Below, piece after piece: positions 34,847 through 45,330 of a DNA stretch of 48,101 bases; within the stretch, counting starts at the first letter, position 1; every line of letters begins with the position of its first letter. The notes under the pieces were generated by a model. The model had not been told where the DNA came from. It made no database searches and saw nothing but the letters and a program-made list of their open reading frames with translations. Made by a program: the position numbers and the translations under genes. The stretch is from Priapulus caudatus (taxonomy: Eukaryota; Priapulida; Priapulimorpha; Priapulimorphida; Priapulidae), in assembly GCF_000485595.1 (NCBI RefSeq), contig NW_014577099.1, positions 266,117-314,217 of the forward strand, written 5' to 3'.

Positions 34847-35344
34847 GACCAGGACATGATAATTGATATATCGGTCTAAACACAGGAATTGCTCCGAACT
34901 GTGATTGGAGGATAAAAATAGATTTCGTGACGTTTCGTTTCATTGGTTATAGCCGCGCGTGCACATTTGCTAATTAATTAGACTAATCGCGCTGCAATAG
35001 ACTAAAAATTCACAGAGATTAAGGCTAAGACCACTGGCAGCAAGATCAAGCCCGCACGTACCACAGGCACTTGAAGCGTATCAACAGTAAACATACGCCG
35101 CCGCCATCGCGCGTACACGTACACATATAAATATAGAGCAGGTGAGAAAGCGCGATCCCAAAAATTCGCTCGACGCTCGCTGTATTTCTTACGATTTCAA
35201 CACAAATACAAATCAAACAGCTTCCATCTTTGCTGCTAATTGAAGTACAGTGTTCACTTGTTGTATAAATATTACGTCTCACTTCAAAACCGAGCTGTGT
35301 CACGCGAAATCACACAAAGACTGTCGAAATTCTCGCGTTCGCTA

Positions 35345-35735
35345 NNNNNNNNNNNNNNNNNNNNNNNNNNNNNNNNNNNNNNNNNNNNNNNNNNNNNNNN
35401 NNNNNNNNNNNNNNNNNNNNNNNNNNNNNNNNNNNNNNNNNNNNNNNNNNNNNNNNNNNNNNNNNNNNNNNNNNNNNNNNNNNNNNNNNNNNNNNNNNNN
35501 NNNNNNNNNNNNNNNNNNNNNNNNNNNNNNNNNNNNNNNNNNNNNNNNNNNNNNNNNNNNNNNNNNNNNNNNNNNNNNNNNNNNNNNNNNNNNNNNNNNN
35601 NNNNNNNNNNNNNNNNNNNNNNNNNNNNNNNNNNNNNNNNNNNNNNNNNNNNNNNNNNNNNNNNNNNNNNNNNNNNNNNNNNNNNNNNNNNNNNNNNNNN
35701 NNNNNNNNNNNNNNNNNNNNNNNNNNNNNNNNNNN
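35345..35735. other. Assembly gap (391 N)
   Basis: A run of N bases whose right edge coincides with the first base of a long palindrome. Open frames spanning it are meaningless. Confidence 1.
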
Positions 35736-36158
35736 CCAACTATAGTTGGAATCGCGGAACATTGCTTAACAATATACACCCGCCAATTTTGACAATCGGC
35801 CTGCCAGAATGCGCTTAAATCACAGAAATTCCTCAAAGATACATGCTAAATGATCCTTAGCCTGCTACGCGTGAAGAAGGCGGCTGGCTGAACCGTTGGC
35901 GGCTGCGCATACCATGACTCACCCGCGATGTCAACAAGCGTAGTTTCGCAGCCTGTCTGCGCATTAAACTTGCTGCAGCCAATCAGCGCAGCCGCCAATG
36001 GTTCAGCCAGCCGCCTTCTTCACGCGTAGCAGGCTAACGATCATTTAGCATGTATATTTGAGGAATTTCTGTGATTTAAGCGCATTCTGGCGGGCCGATT
36101 GTCAAAATTGGCGGGTGTATATTGTTAAGCAATGTTCCGCGATTCCAACTATAGTTGG
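35736..36158. mobile_element. Foldback element with CCAACTATAGTTGG ends
   Basis: Arms of about 170 bp pair from CCAACTATAGTTGGAATCGC at the gap edge to its complement ending 36158. The end motif is itself a palindrome. The arms carry GAAGAAGGCGGCTGGCTGAA and complement. The left boundary may extend into the gap. Confidence 0.85.
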
Positions 36159-36367
36159 AAAGTGGCGTCACCTGCAGGAACACCGGAGTTGTAACTGATT
36201 TAAAACGGTTAGTTGTGGAAACTGCGGCGGCGACTGCCGGCGAGTTCGACACCATGTTGTATATATAGTCAATGGCGCCTCGTGTGTGCTGTACGTGCGG
36301 GCTTGATCTTGCTGCCAGTGGCTAAGACATGTGTCTACAGTCTAGGATAGCTAGAATTTATAGAAAT

Positions 36368-37144
36368 CAGGAGTAGATAATACAATTAATAGGGAAGGAG
36401 TGTGACATCAATAAACAAGGGAAATTCGTTATTTACTAGCCTTATAATACCTACGATTTACTACGCATAACTCATCAAACTTGAGCTTAAATCGTACACA
36501 GTACATTCGCTTAGCATCGTGCGAAATCGTTTCCTCGTATACACAAGCAATTCGGAGATACAGACTAAAACGTACGACACGATTATCCATTCTTTGGCCA
36601 TCAATCCGAGCCGATTGCCCGCCTATATTCAAACAAAAGGCAGCTACCTAACCACAGCTTGCTAACTCGGCGGGCAATGTGGGTCGCTGGGAGATTTGAA
36701 CCCGATCTGCTGCTGATTGCGGTTGGCGTGCGTGCGTGGGGGCATTCCAACTGTATGCCGGTATGTAGCTGTGTACCGGGTCAAAGGTTATCTCGCCGAG
36801 TGTTGCGTTCATGCGTTGATGCCTAATCTCCCAGCGAGCCACATGCCTCGCCGAGTTAGCAAGCTGTGGTTAGGTAGCTGCCTTTTGTTTGAATATAGGC
36901 GGGCAATCGGCTCGGATTGATGGCCAAAGAATGGATAATCGTGTCGTACGTCTTAGTCTGTATCTCCGGATTGCTTGTGTATACGAGGAAACGATTTCGC
37001 ACGATGCGAGGCGAATGTACTGTGTACGATTTGAGCTCAAGTTGGATGAGTTACGCGCAGTAAATCGTAGGTATTACAAGGCTAGTAAATGACGAATTTC
37101 CCTTGTTTATTTATGTCACACTCCTTCCCTATTATCTACTCCTG
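36368..37144. mobile_element. hAT-like foldback element, copy 2 (777 bp)
   Basis: Same family as 8791-9535, with identical CAGGAGTAGATAAT ends, long arms (about 320-330 bp) and a short spacer. TAGAAAT lies on both flanks (36361-36367 and 37145-37151): 7 bp exact, compatible with an 8-bp duplication carrying one change. Inserted in the right arm of the larger foldback region. Confidence 0.87.
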
Positions 37145-37370
37145 TAGAAATGTAACTCAAATCGTTCGCTCCATATGATAGTTAGTACACGTTCCAACGG
37201 TCATAGCATAAATTGCCATAATAGCGTATGCGGCGGGAGTGGGCGGGGTCTATTTTTATCCTCCAATCACAGGTCGGAGCAATTCCTCTGTTTAGACGCA
37301 TATCGACCAGGTTCTCCGACTGTTACATGTCGTAGGATGTAGTGTTAAGCGAGAAGGGAACTTGTGGCTA

Positions 37371-37748
37371 GTTGTAGATGAGCATTTGGACGGCGTAAAT
37401 TTACAGGAAATTGTCGGTGAAAGAGAGAGTATAGAAACATTTTTCAGACTTTGAACTTCCGACAGTAGGGGGGGCCTATAGAAGACTTTGGTAGTAAATA
37501 GATTGCGTATTTATTTAGCATTATATTTTATTGTACGCTGTGGCTACGGCCTACGGCCCGGTACGGCAGCCGTACCTTAATGTCTCGAGGTGGGCCAGAT
37601 TTCGAAATAACGCCTTGGGAAAAAAATTCACGATTTGAGTGTTTAGATGAGCTAGAACTCTAACCCTAACACCAAAAAGGGGCTTCATCGAACGACGGCT
37701 GCCGTATCTCCAGCCACCGAGTTTATTGAAACGCTGCAAGTGCCTGTG
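37371..37748 (+). mobile_element. Family A single-arm copy, interrupted
   Basis: Shares, in order with 16073-16210, GATGAGCATTTG, GACTTTGGTAGTAAATA, a TTTATTGA-like block and CAAGTGCCTGTG at the end. About 200 bp of unrelated sequence is inserted before the final block. Confidence 0.65.
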
Positions 37749-38357
37749 ATAGACATAGGTGCCCAAGGGACTCTCATTAATTAAGCTTCTTCTTTTAAAT
37801 TTGTGCATATGTGTGTAGTTATTGCGTAAAACAAAGTTAAAACAGTTTTGATGCAACTATTTTACTCTAAGCAAAATGAAAGTCCTATTTCAGTATTTCT
37901 AATTCTACAGACTGTGTACAACTGTAGCCTAGTCTGTTACTGTTAGTGTTACTCTGTGGTGCAGTTACAGAAAATAGTAGTAATACTATTAGTATTACTA
38001 ATACTATTACTTTGCCGTCTTACTACGGCGTATTACTACGGTTTATAATATTACTTATTATTAGTATTAGTACGGCGTTGGCAGCCGCGTAGGGGGGAAT
38101 CATTAAAGAGGTGGCTTCGTATATTATTAATTAGGTGGGCTGTGTGCATGATGATGTAACACACAATGTCAGACTCACTCTACCCAAAATTCACCTCACT
38201 CCGTCTTTCCTTTCTCATGCGCTTTCATTCGCTTACTCTATGGTCTACCCTACTCACTAATGTCATGACAGTGGGACTATGCCTTCCTCCTTCATCGTCA
38301 CTCATTTATTCCCATAATCTTTCTTTCATTTTCATGCTCTCTGTCCTTCCCTCCAAT
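37749..38357. other. Gene-free stretch
   Basis: Contains ATTAGTATTACTAATA-type short repeats (about 37975-38070) and pyrimidine-rich sequence (38160-38350). The ORF at 38166-38432 is S/L-rich from the pyrimidine bias and is not taken as a gene. Confidence 0.45.
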
Positions 38358-38491
38358 GCAGATGACCATATGAATGGCATTTACAGGAAGTTACCGGCAA
38401 TAATAGGCAAAAATAAATTGAGACTTTGGTAGTAAATACATTCCGTGTGTATTTACCAATTTTTTTTATTGAAACATTCCAAGTGCCTGTG
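38358..38491 (+). mobile_element. Family A single-arm copy (134 bp)
   Basis: A compact copy of the same ordered blocks: GCAGATGA, GCATTTACAGGAA, GAGACTTTGGTAGTAAATAC, TTATTGAAACATTCC and AAGTGCCTGTG. No inverted partner is visible nearby. Confidence 0.7.
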
Positions 38492-38783
38492 CTTCTTTCC
38501 ACCTGTCTTTTCCTCTATCTCATCCCTGCTCTCTCTCTTTCTCTCTCTCTCTCTGTCTTTCTCTCTTTCTCTCTTGCACTTCTCCTGCATTAATGATTAG
38601 CCTTATATATTTACTAATTTCACAATCATAAATATAAATTTAACTGAAAAGTGGAGGTAAACCATTTCATCAATTGTGTTTCCTTTGCACAACAAACTAA
38701 TAAACAAAAGCAATAACAAAAACATATTTGTCGACCACTGGCAGACAAATATAATTTTCTATTGTATTACTACATCCATACAG
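38492..38783 (+). other. Pyrimidine-rich spacer upstream of ZDHHC
   Basis: CT-rich microsatellite (TCTCTCTTTCTCTCTCTCTC) at about 38528-38575, then AT-rich sequence. No gene seen. Confidence 0.6.
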
Positions 38784-39048
38784 TACACCTTCCCCTCCTC
38801 ACACTGGTTAGTCGTTTCTGTTGATCCATTTAGTCCTCACAACAGCAATGAAGATAGGGTAGGGTAAGGTAAGGAGGATAGGGTTTTTGATAAGAATGAA
38901 TATGCCACCAAATTGATACACCTTCCCCTCCTCACACTGGTTAGTCGTTTCTGTTGATCCATTTAGTCCTCACAACAGCAATGAAGATAGGGTAGGGTAA
39001 GGTAAGGAGGATAGGGTTTTTGATAAGAATGAATATGCCACCAAATTG
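38784..39048 (+). repeat. Exact 133-bp tandem duplication
   Basis: Bases 38784-38916 and 38917-39048 are two adjacent copies with no difference seen except at the final base. Each holds GGTAGGGTAAGGTAAGGAGG, with several potential splice-donor GTAAGG motifs. It ends about 45 bp before the acceptor of the ZDHHC coding exon. Confidence 0.95.
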
Positions 39049-39098
39049 GGTATTTATTATATAATGATTATTTACTGAATGCATGTTACAGAACCAGG

Positions 39099-40082
39099 AT
39101 GAAAAGGCAACTAGATGGATGTAGTAATGGGAGCAAAAGGTCAACAGAAGCAGTTGATACCACACATCTGTATGACAAGCCTCCAAATTGGACATCAAAT
39201 GCATGCCTGGGAGTTGCAAAGGAAAGGCTGATTATGGAGAATGTAAATCCAGGCTATTTCAGTACAGATCCATACTTCCCTATTAAAGTGCTTAACTATA
39301 GCCTCGTAGTTTACACGGCGACACTCACAGTGCTGCTACTATACGTATCATTATCAGTGACAATTCCATTCGCATCTGGAGAGTATTCTTTTCTTCAGTA
39401 CCTTGCGTGGTACTTATTCTTCTCCGTGTTGCTCAACTGGATGCTAATATTGAAGAACAGCAGTGTCTTCACAAGTAATCAATTTGTCAAGACTTCTGAA
39501 GAAGGTGACAAGTACTGTGATATCTGCAAGCATTGGATTCCACCAAGAGGTCATCATTGTGTCCTCTGCATGAAATGCATTTTAAGACGTGATCACCATT
39601 GCTACTTTACAGGAACATGCATAGGATTTCGCAACCAGCGCTATTTTGTGGTGTTTTGCTTTGACGTATCAGTTAGTTGTGGCCTTGGATGGTATTTCCT
39701 TATGTTGTACCTGGATTCAAATTTCAAAACATTTTGGTCAGAAGACAACTATCATTATCTTCTTCCCCTGACTTTTGTCGAGTGGTTATTGAGATGGGGT
39801 GGGATACAGGCGTTTGATCTCTTTCTATTGACTCTAGCCTGGTGGTCATTTGCAACATTTGTAACAGCTTTGGTGTATTTCTCACAGCAAATGTTTGTTA
39901 TAGTTAGAGGTCAGACCTCTTACGAATACTCTCGAGATGTGCATACTTACAGAACCGTTTTGTGTAAACATCTAAAAAGTGTTTTTGGACCTTTCTGGGT
40001 GATTAACTTTGCATTTCCTTTGTTCTTCATTCAACAAGAAGGAAACGGCATTAGCTATGTTGCCAACTTAAAGGAAGTGTAG
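39099..40082 (+). CDS. DHHC-type protein S-acyltransferase, ZDHHC22/24-like
   Basis: Predicted integral-membrane palmitoyltransferase that transfers palmitate from its own active-site cysteine to cysteines of target proteins, usually at Golgi/ER membranes. 327 aa in one uninterrupted coding exon. Predicted membrane segments are at about 65-90, 97-118, 182-205 and 240-268. The cytosolic cysteine-rich domain (about 138-182) has C140, C143, H153, C154, C157 and C160, then the D165-H-H-C168 active site followed by FTGTCIGFRNQRYF; FTGxCIG is characteristic of the ZDHHC22/24 branch, as is the later FVIVRGQT. The TTxE motif of other DHHC enzymes was not seen. An acceptor (ACAG ending 39091) lies just before the ATG, so a 5' untranslated exon is expected upstream. 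M46 is an alternative start, but the hydrophobic core is the same. Confidence 0.92.
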   Translation: MKRQLDGCSNGSKRSTEAVDTTHLYDKPPNWTSNACLGVAKERLIMENVNPGYFSTDPYFPIKVLNYSLVVYTATLTVLLLYVSLSVTIPFASGEYSFLQYLAWYLFFSVLLNWMLILKNSSVFTSNQFVKTSEEGDKYCDICKHWIPPRGHHCVLCMKCILRRDHHCYFTGTCIGFRNQRYFVVFCFDVSVSCGLGWYFLMLYLDSNFKTFWSEDNYHYLLPLTFVEWLLRWGGIQAFDLFLLTLAWWSFATFVTALVYFSQQMFVIVRGQTSYEYSRDVHTYRTVLCKHLKSVFGPFWVINFAFPLFFIQQEGNGISYVANLKEV

Positions 40083-40983
40083 TACAACAACATACTGCGT
40101 TATCAGTTGAAATTGACTGATGTGATTAGGCTTCAGGTATTGCTCTGAAGGCAGGATATCCTAGTAGTCCAGAGAGTAAACGCACACGGCATTGACTGCA
40201 AGAACACATGCACCCTATGTTGCCTAATTATCTGATGTGTTACACACCGGATCACGGCTAGCCTGCTCAATAAGTTAGGAGCTGTCTGCATAACGTTTAT
40301 GCGAGTGAATCAATGCCCCACTTAAAAAGCTTGCTTTCTCATTTAAAATTTTTTGCTAGGGTGACTTCGTGTTTTGCTATCCTAATTTATTGGTCATAAT
40401 TTTTTATGAGCAACTGTTCGTGACATTCGTGTTCGAAATGCTTGGGATGATTGTACATGATAATACTAGAGTTTTATATATAATGATTAGTCATAAATTT
40501 GACCATTTTACATGATTTTAGTATGTATTTATTAAATTTACATAAATTTTCTTCTAAGTGTTGCTTCAATGATTATTAGATGTAATCAGTTTCTGTCTAT
40601 ATGTATTACAGTAAACAATTATTTTGAATTTTTATACAATTGAAAGGATATAGTCTATCTCAATCTTGCTGTATATTTCCTAAAATGAGATAACAAGGGG
40701 TTAGGCTGTAGATCAAAGAACCACATAGTGCTGTTCATTGCTCACCGAAGTTGCCTTCTTCCTAGACTTCACTAGCTTTCAAAATTTTGGCCAATGTCAC
40801 ATGGTAGAAATGGGATAATATTTCGAAGGGCGAATATTTCCCCTTAACCTGAGGCATGTGAGGAAATGCGGGGTTGCGGCACAAATGAAAACGGCTTGAG
40901 CTATGCTCTTGATATTCTGTATATAGAGTCATGGGCAGAAACGCCATCACATGGGCAACATTGGAGATCACGAGCCAAGGGGT
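40083..40983. other. 3' flank of ZDHHC, nothing recognised
   Basis: AT-rich; ATTAAA near 40531 is a possible poly(A) signal. The minus ORF at 40762-40971 has no recognisable domain. Confidence 0.45.
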
Positions 40984-41084
40984 AGACCAATAAATTGTGC
41001 CCTAAAATTCTTATATTCTGATGTTATTTTAGGCATAAAATAACATCAGAATATACACATTTTTAGGGCACAATTTATTGGTCT
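40984..41084. mobile_element. 101-bp hairpin MITE
   Basis: AGACCAATAAATTGTGCCCT at the left and its complement at the right, with an inner paired block (ATATTCTGATGTTATTTTA and complement) around a 4-nt loop. Confidence 0.85.
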
Positions 41085-41370
41085 AGCCAGGGGGCAGTGA
41101 AGCAAAGGCCAGATTTAAGACATTTTTGGAGAACATGGTTTGACATGAGCATATGGTTGCCACCACAGTACTCAGAAATTGTTATTTTTACCTGGGTAGA
41201 AATAATTTAACTATGGTAAAATTATAGGCTTTTTGACCCAATTATGCGAAGCCTTGTTACACGTAATTTAACCTCGAATGGAATTCGTTTACTGCGGATA
41301 AATCATCAATTTTTATCCAACCAAAAGCTGTGTTACATATCAAAGCTTATGATTAGCTAAAAGTGATATA

Positions 41371-41404
41371 ATCAAGAGCGTACTAGTATTAGCTCTTGAT
41401 ATAA
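41371..41404. repeat. Short hairpin (TCAAGAGC)
   Basis: AATCAAGAGC and GCTCTTGATA pair across a 12-nt loop containing ACTAGT. It could be a small MITE remnant. Confidence 0.4.
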
Positions 41405-41548
41405 ATCAGGTAAAAATAATTATTTCTGAGTAGGATGGCCAACCACGCGCGCGTGCAGAAATATACACACGGTGACAAGCATTCATGCTTTTTGCACGGA
41501 CATAAAAACTCAGTATCAGGTACTCGACCATTACTCGGCAATTTAGTA

Positions 41549-41636
41549 AAGGCCCCCGCTGACGGTGCGCATTGGGCGCGCGCCAACGGCGCACCGTGTG
41601 CGGGGGCCTTGTAGTAGTAGTAGTAGTAGTAGTAGG
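41549..41636. repeat. GC-rich 22-bp hairpin followed by GTA microsatellite
   Basis: AAGGCCCCCGC..ACGGTGCGC at 41549-41570 pairs with 41589-41610 (two mismatched bases) around an 18-nt GC-rich loop. A run of about eight GTA units follows directly to 41636. Confidence 0.8.
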
Positions 41637-42686
41637 TGTTTGTACGCATCACTCGAGGGGGAGGGGCATGCAGCTGTATACACTGACCAGACCATTCATG
41701 GGTTTCCCCAGCTGCAAAACGCGTACACACCGCCGGGCAGCTGTTTTTGCATGCCCATCAGGCTCGAATTTACCTGTGAACCCGTGGCTCTATCGATCGT
41801 AGTTTGTATTGTACCCCAATTCTATACGACGCTCTTGGTACCATCGCTCCGACTTCTCATGTTTTAGGTCATGTGTTATAGTTCTGGCATATTAGTGTTG
41901 TGCTGCGCTATGGCAGTGCTTCTTCACATTCATCTAATAGCAGTCATCAGGATAACTCCCATTTTTGATTTCTTTTAGAAGCAAAGTTACTAAAACCATA
42001 GTCATCACAGCGTACACTATCTGTGAATCCTTAATATGGTAGCACTCTTTGCATTTAATCTGCACTGTCTTCTAACATACACTTCATTATACCTTTATTT
42101 AACACTACCTCACACTGCACGGGGCAGCCATTGAAGTCTTCTTAATTGGTTAAGACAGTTCTTTGAGGCAAATAAGTTGTAATCACACTTCCCCTCTTGC
42201 ACTACGCTGCCTAACCTTTATATTTTGTTAAGCTGGCTGCTTTTATTGAATTATTACCGCTGACAGCTTCTGCACAACAAAACCGTTAGTCTCCTTTCCT
42301 ATAGTAAAAGAAGTAAAGCACTGTCAAATCCTAGATTATTTGGATCATCTGGCGCGCAGAAGAAGCTACACACGAATTAAGCTACCTCGGATGGAACACT
42401 GCCCAACGCATTCCGATAACAATATCCGATTGTTGCACGCGTTACCTGTTGATGCTGGCTACTCCTCACGTCCTCACAGCTCAGAGCACACCTCCTTCAC
42501 ATGGGAACTCGACTTGCCATGCATGTAAACTCCATATATTGTACTTTTTTTTAATGAAAAGGAAGTCAAGAACAGTGAAGGTATAGCAATTATTCACAAG
42601 TGTACGCAAGGTTAGACCATTATCTGGGAATCACGGTTAATCTCAATTTTTGTGTGTGATTCGTGAATGGCAGTCAACCAGGAAAA
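41637..42686. other. Gene-free stretch
   Basis: No recognisable gene, RNA or repeat family. ORFs at 41565-41867, 41572-41802 and 42340-42528 lack recognisable domains. Confidence 0.45.
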
Positions 42687-42853
42687 CCAAACTTGCAATT
42701 TTTATTAACTTTTTAATAACTCAATCATGTTCTTATACGTTATATTTAGGGCCTATGTTAACAGTGGTGAGCTAATCAGATTTAAATTACATATGACACA
42801 TGTGTAAAAACATAGTTGAGTTATTAAAAAGTTAATAAAAATTGCAAGTTTGG
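42687..42853. repeat. Perfect 38-bp inverted repeat, 91-nt loop
   Basis: CCAAACTTGCAATTTTTATT continuing to 42724 is exactly complemented at 42816-42853. No coding content. Probably a MITE. Confidence 0.88.
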
Positions 42854-42870
42854 CTTTCTTCCTGCGGGCC

Positions 42871-42931
42871 CTTGCGGGGTGTTGCAGCTGTCACTCATAT
42901 GATATGAGTGACAGCTGCAACACCCCGCAAG
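42871..42931. repeat. Near-perfect 61-bp palindrome
   Basis: Arms of 30 nt (starting CTTGCGGGGTGTTGCAGCTG) are exact complements around a single central G. It begins 17 nt after the preceding inverted repeat. Almost no loop, so cruciform-prone. Confidence 0.93.
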
Positions 42932-43993
42932 AAAAATAAATTATAAAGGGTGCTGTCCGAGTCTTTTAAGTTATGCATGGTTCCTAGGTAAATTGGCAGA
43001 AATGTATTACCTAGCATTAGATGGAATTCGAATAAGATCCGCTAGAGAGTATCTCTTTCCGTATATATATATATATTGTTGTATATCTCGTGTTCTTGAG
43101 ACATTAGAATAACGATTCCAACGACTGTCTTACTTGTTACATAATATATTGTTGATATAAACTTGACGTGATGCGGCCATGATGCCGAGGCGTGCAGAGG
43201 ATTGACACTTTGTCTCATCTAATCACAGCCTACGCCGCACCAGACTTTGATATTTTTAAATATGGGGACCTATTGGACCACTAAATCGCCGATCTCAGGA
43301 ACTAGGACATTCTGCTATGTTAGAACGGTTTCCTACGATAGAGTTTGCCATAAATAAGAAAATAACACGCTGTTTAGCGCATTGCGCTACGTCCTTCTGT
43401 TGAATTTTCGCATCTCCGTAATCAGAATAAGCCCTGCCTTCTTCGTTGATGGGCATGAATGGGGCGTCACCGACGTGACCAGTTACTGTACCAACTGTCT
43501 TTCGCCAGCCTGTTTACTTTTCGTAAATAATGAAATGCCCGGCCGATGCATTTCGCATCGAAGTGGAAAATTTTCGGCATTTTCACTCGCTGTCAGAAGT
43601 GAACATTGAAGTTTTTCTTCAAATTAAATAATTCTAAAAATCCCTAACTGCGCTACTCGATTGTTTAAGCCAATGAACGTAGAGGTGTGACGTCTTGCCC
43701 GCGCGCTTTATGCTTGGCTTAGCGTGCCTCGAAATGGATATCGGAGGCAGGCACCTCGCAACACGTGTGTTTGTTTACATATAGCTTTGTGACGTACGGT
43801 GTTTGGGAGTTCTGCGATGATAACCTCGTAATTTCTCAGAATTTCTTAAGGTGCTTGGAACATTTTACCAATTTAGTGGTGTCAGTTAGTCACGTATATG
43901 TCACAGTAAGTACTAACCGTATATGTTTCACATACGTTCACCTATTTTGCACACAGGCGGTCGATCATTGTGAAAAATTGCGTTAATATTTAT
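42932..43993. other. Gene-free stretch
   Basis: Mixed composition with a TATA-rich run near 43063-43075. ORFs at 43382-43609 and 43765-43986 show no recognisable domain. Confidence 0.45.
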
Positions 43994-44021
43994 TTTTATT
44001 GAGACGTTCCAAGTGCCTGTG
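43994..44021 (+). mobile_element. Family A terminal fragment
   Basis: TTTATTGAGACGTTCCAAGT and CCTGTG match the outer end of the element ending at 16210. Only the last ~28 bp are present. Confidence 0.65.
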
Positions 44022-44335
44022 CTTTCAATAGTCTTGTACGTCAATGCACGTGCGTCAAGAGCCACAAACTCAACACAATTTCATCTCTGTTATTGTTGAC
44101 GAGTGAATACGTGATTGATCAGGGCCCGTGCATGTAAGAGGGAGACATTCTTTGGGGTTTGGAATGGACATTTCAATTGGAAGCTCTGCATAATGGACCA
44201 CCAACAAGCCCTTTGACTGACTAGTCAAGAAATTCAAAGGTCTGTATGTTGCTCTTATTTAGCCGCCGATAGTTGTTATTTAGAACAAAGTCTTCATTGT
44301 TATCTTCTAAAACTACAGACCATCCGCTGAACGCT

Positions 44336-44378
44336 GTGGAGACATGCGCCGGGCCTCGAATTTGGCGCATGTCTCCAC
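44336..44378. repeat. Perfect 15-bp hairpin
   Basis: GTGGAGACATGCGCC at 44336-44350 and its exact complement at 44364-44378, with a 13-nt loop. Confidence 0.85.
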
Positions 44379-44705
44379 TGCGGACAGCGCTTCATACTTA
44401 AACATCCCCGCGGCGCGGTCGCGTGCGCATATCCCGCAGAACTGCGCGTCTCATCTGCGCGCAGCGCTCAGGATCAACAGCAAAGCTGTGACACGCAATC
44501 TTGTATCATGTTTCTCTGGATTAACACATGCGCAGTTACAACAGCGTGTCCCACCATAAGTCTCAAACCTCGACCAGAGAGACCGGGTACAAGATGGCAT
44601 TGCGCAAAAGATGCGTTGTTCCCCGACCGCCGAGAGCGGTTAAGCCGCGCACTTCCGCGGGACTGGGCGCACGCGACCGCGGGGTGTTGTATGTAGCATC
44701 TCGCA

Positions 44706-44768
44706 CTGCCCGCTATACGAATTCGCGCGCCGAAGAAGGCCGGACGCGCGAATTCGTATAGCGGGCAG
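44706..44768. repeat. Perfect 24-bp hairpin, 15-nt loop
   Basis: CTGCCCGCTATACGAATTCG continuing to 44729 is exactly complemented at 44745-44768. It sits in a CpG-rich stretch (about 44390-45560). Confidence 0.9.
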
Positions 44769-44835
44769 CGTAACATCGCGCAGTTTTCGTCACACCTACA
44801 CCGGCTCGGCTCTGGCGGCCTTGGGTGGGGGCATT

Positions 44836-44968
44836 TGCTGCTGCTGTTTTGCTGCTCCAGGGGCGCGCTGCAGCAGGGACCAGTATTTGGTGCTGCTGCT
44901 GGTTTGCTGCAGCAGGGGCGATGATTTCTTGCTGCTGCTGCTTTGCTGCTGCAGCAGGGGCCAGTATC
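44836..44968 (+). repeat. CTG-rich minisatellite, three units
   Basis: Three diverged units each begin with GCTGCTGCTG, pass through TTTGCTGC and end near CAGCAGGG or CAGGGGC, some followed by CCAGTAT. The A/G/C-rich open frame across it reflects the repeat. Confidence 0.8.
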
Positions 44969-45330
44969 TACGTGTACGTACGATTAGCTACGCGTAAGAA
45001 GTGGCACGGCCACGCCACCACGTGCTCGCACGACGTGCCGTCGTCACGGGCAGCACGGGGTGAGGTTGGTAAAAACCTGCCACGTACGCAGCCAGGCGCC
45101 ACGGCGGCGGTGGTTTTGGAGATAGCATCTAGACCGCGCCCGCCCACGTGAAGCGCCGTACACATCTTCGTTAAAACCTGTGATAGACATGACGCTATAC
45201 TCGGCAGTAGCCCACTTCATCGCGTAGCGGCCAATGAGCGAGCGCGTGGTCGCTGATTGACAGCATTTCTTGGGGTTTCTTGTAGGAGCCACTACGTCTT
45301 AACCTTGAGGCGCGCCACCCCAAAAAATGT
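44969..45330. other. GC-rich stretch, nothing recognised
   Basis: CpG-rich, with no convincing ORF. It may be part of the LTR/leader of the adjoining retroelement or independent repeat sequence. Confidence 0.35.

Larger units (their letters stand above)
34847..37311. mobile_element. Large nested foldback region, second locus
   Basis: Outer arms 34847-34922 and 37248-37311 are inverted copies (GGAATTGCTCCGA, GTGATTGGAGGATAAAAATA). Inner arms near 35031-35061 and 36291-36321 share CAGCAAGATCAAGCCCGCAC in inverse. Inside sit the palindrome 35736-36158 and, in the right arm, the hAT-like foldback 36368-37144. The left half includes the 391-N gap. No gene recognised. Confidence 0.7.

Noticed and set aside
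35240-35836. Frames spanning the N gap
   Set aside because: They consist mostly of undefined bases.
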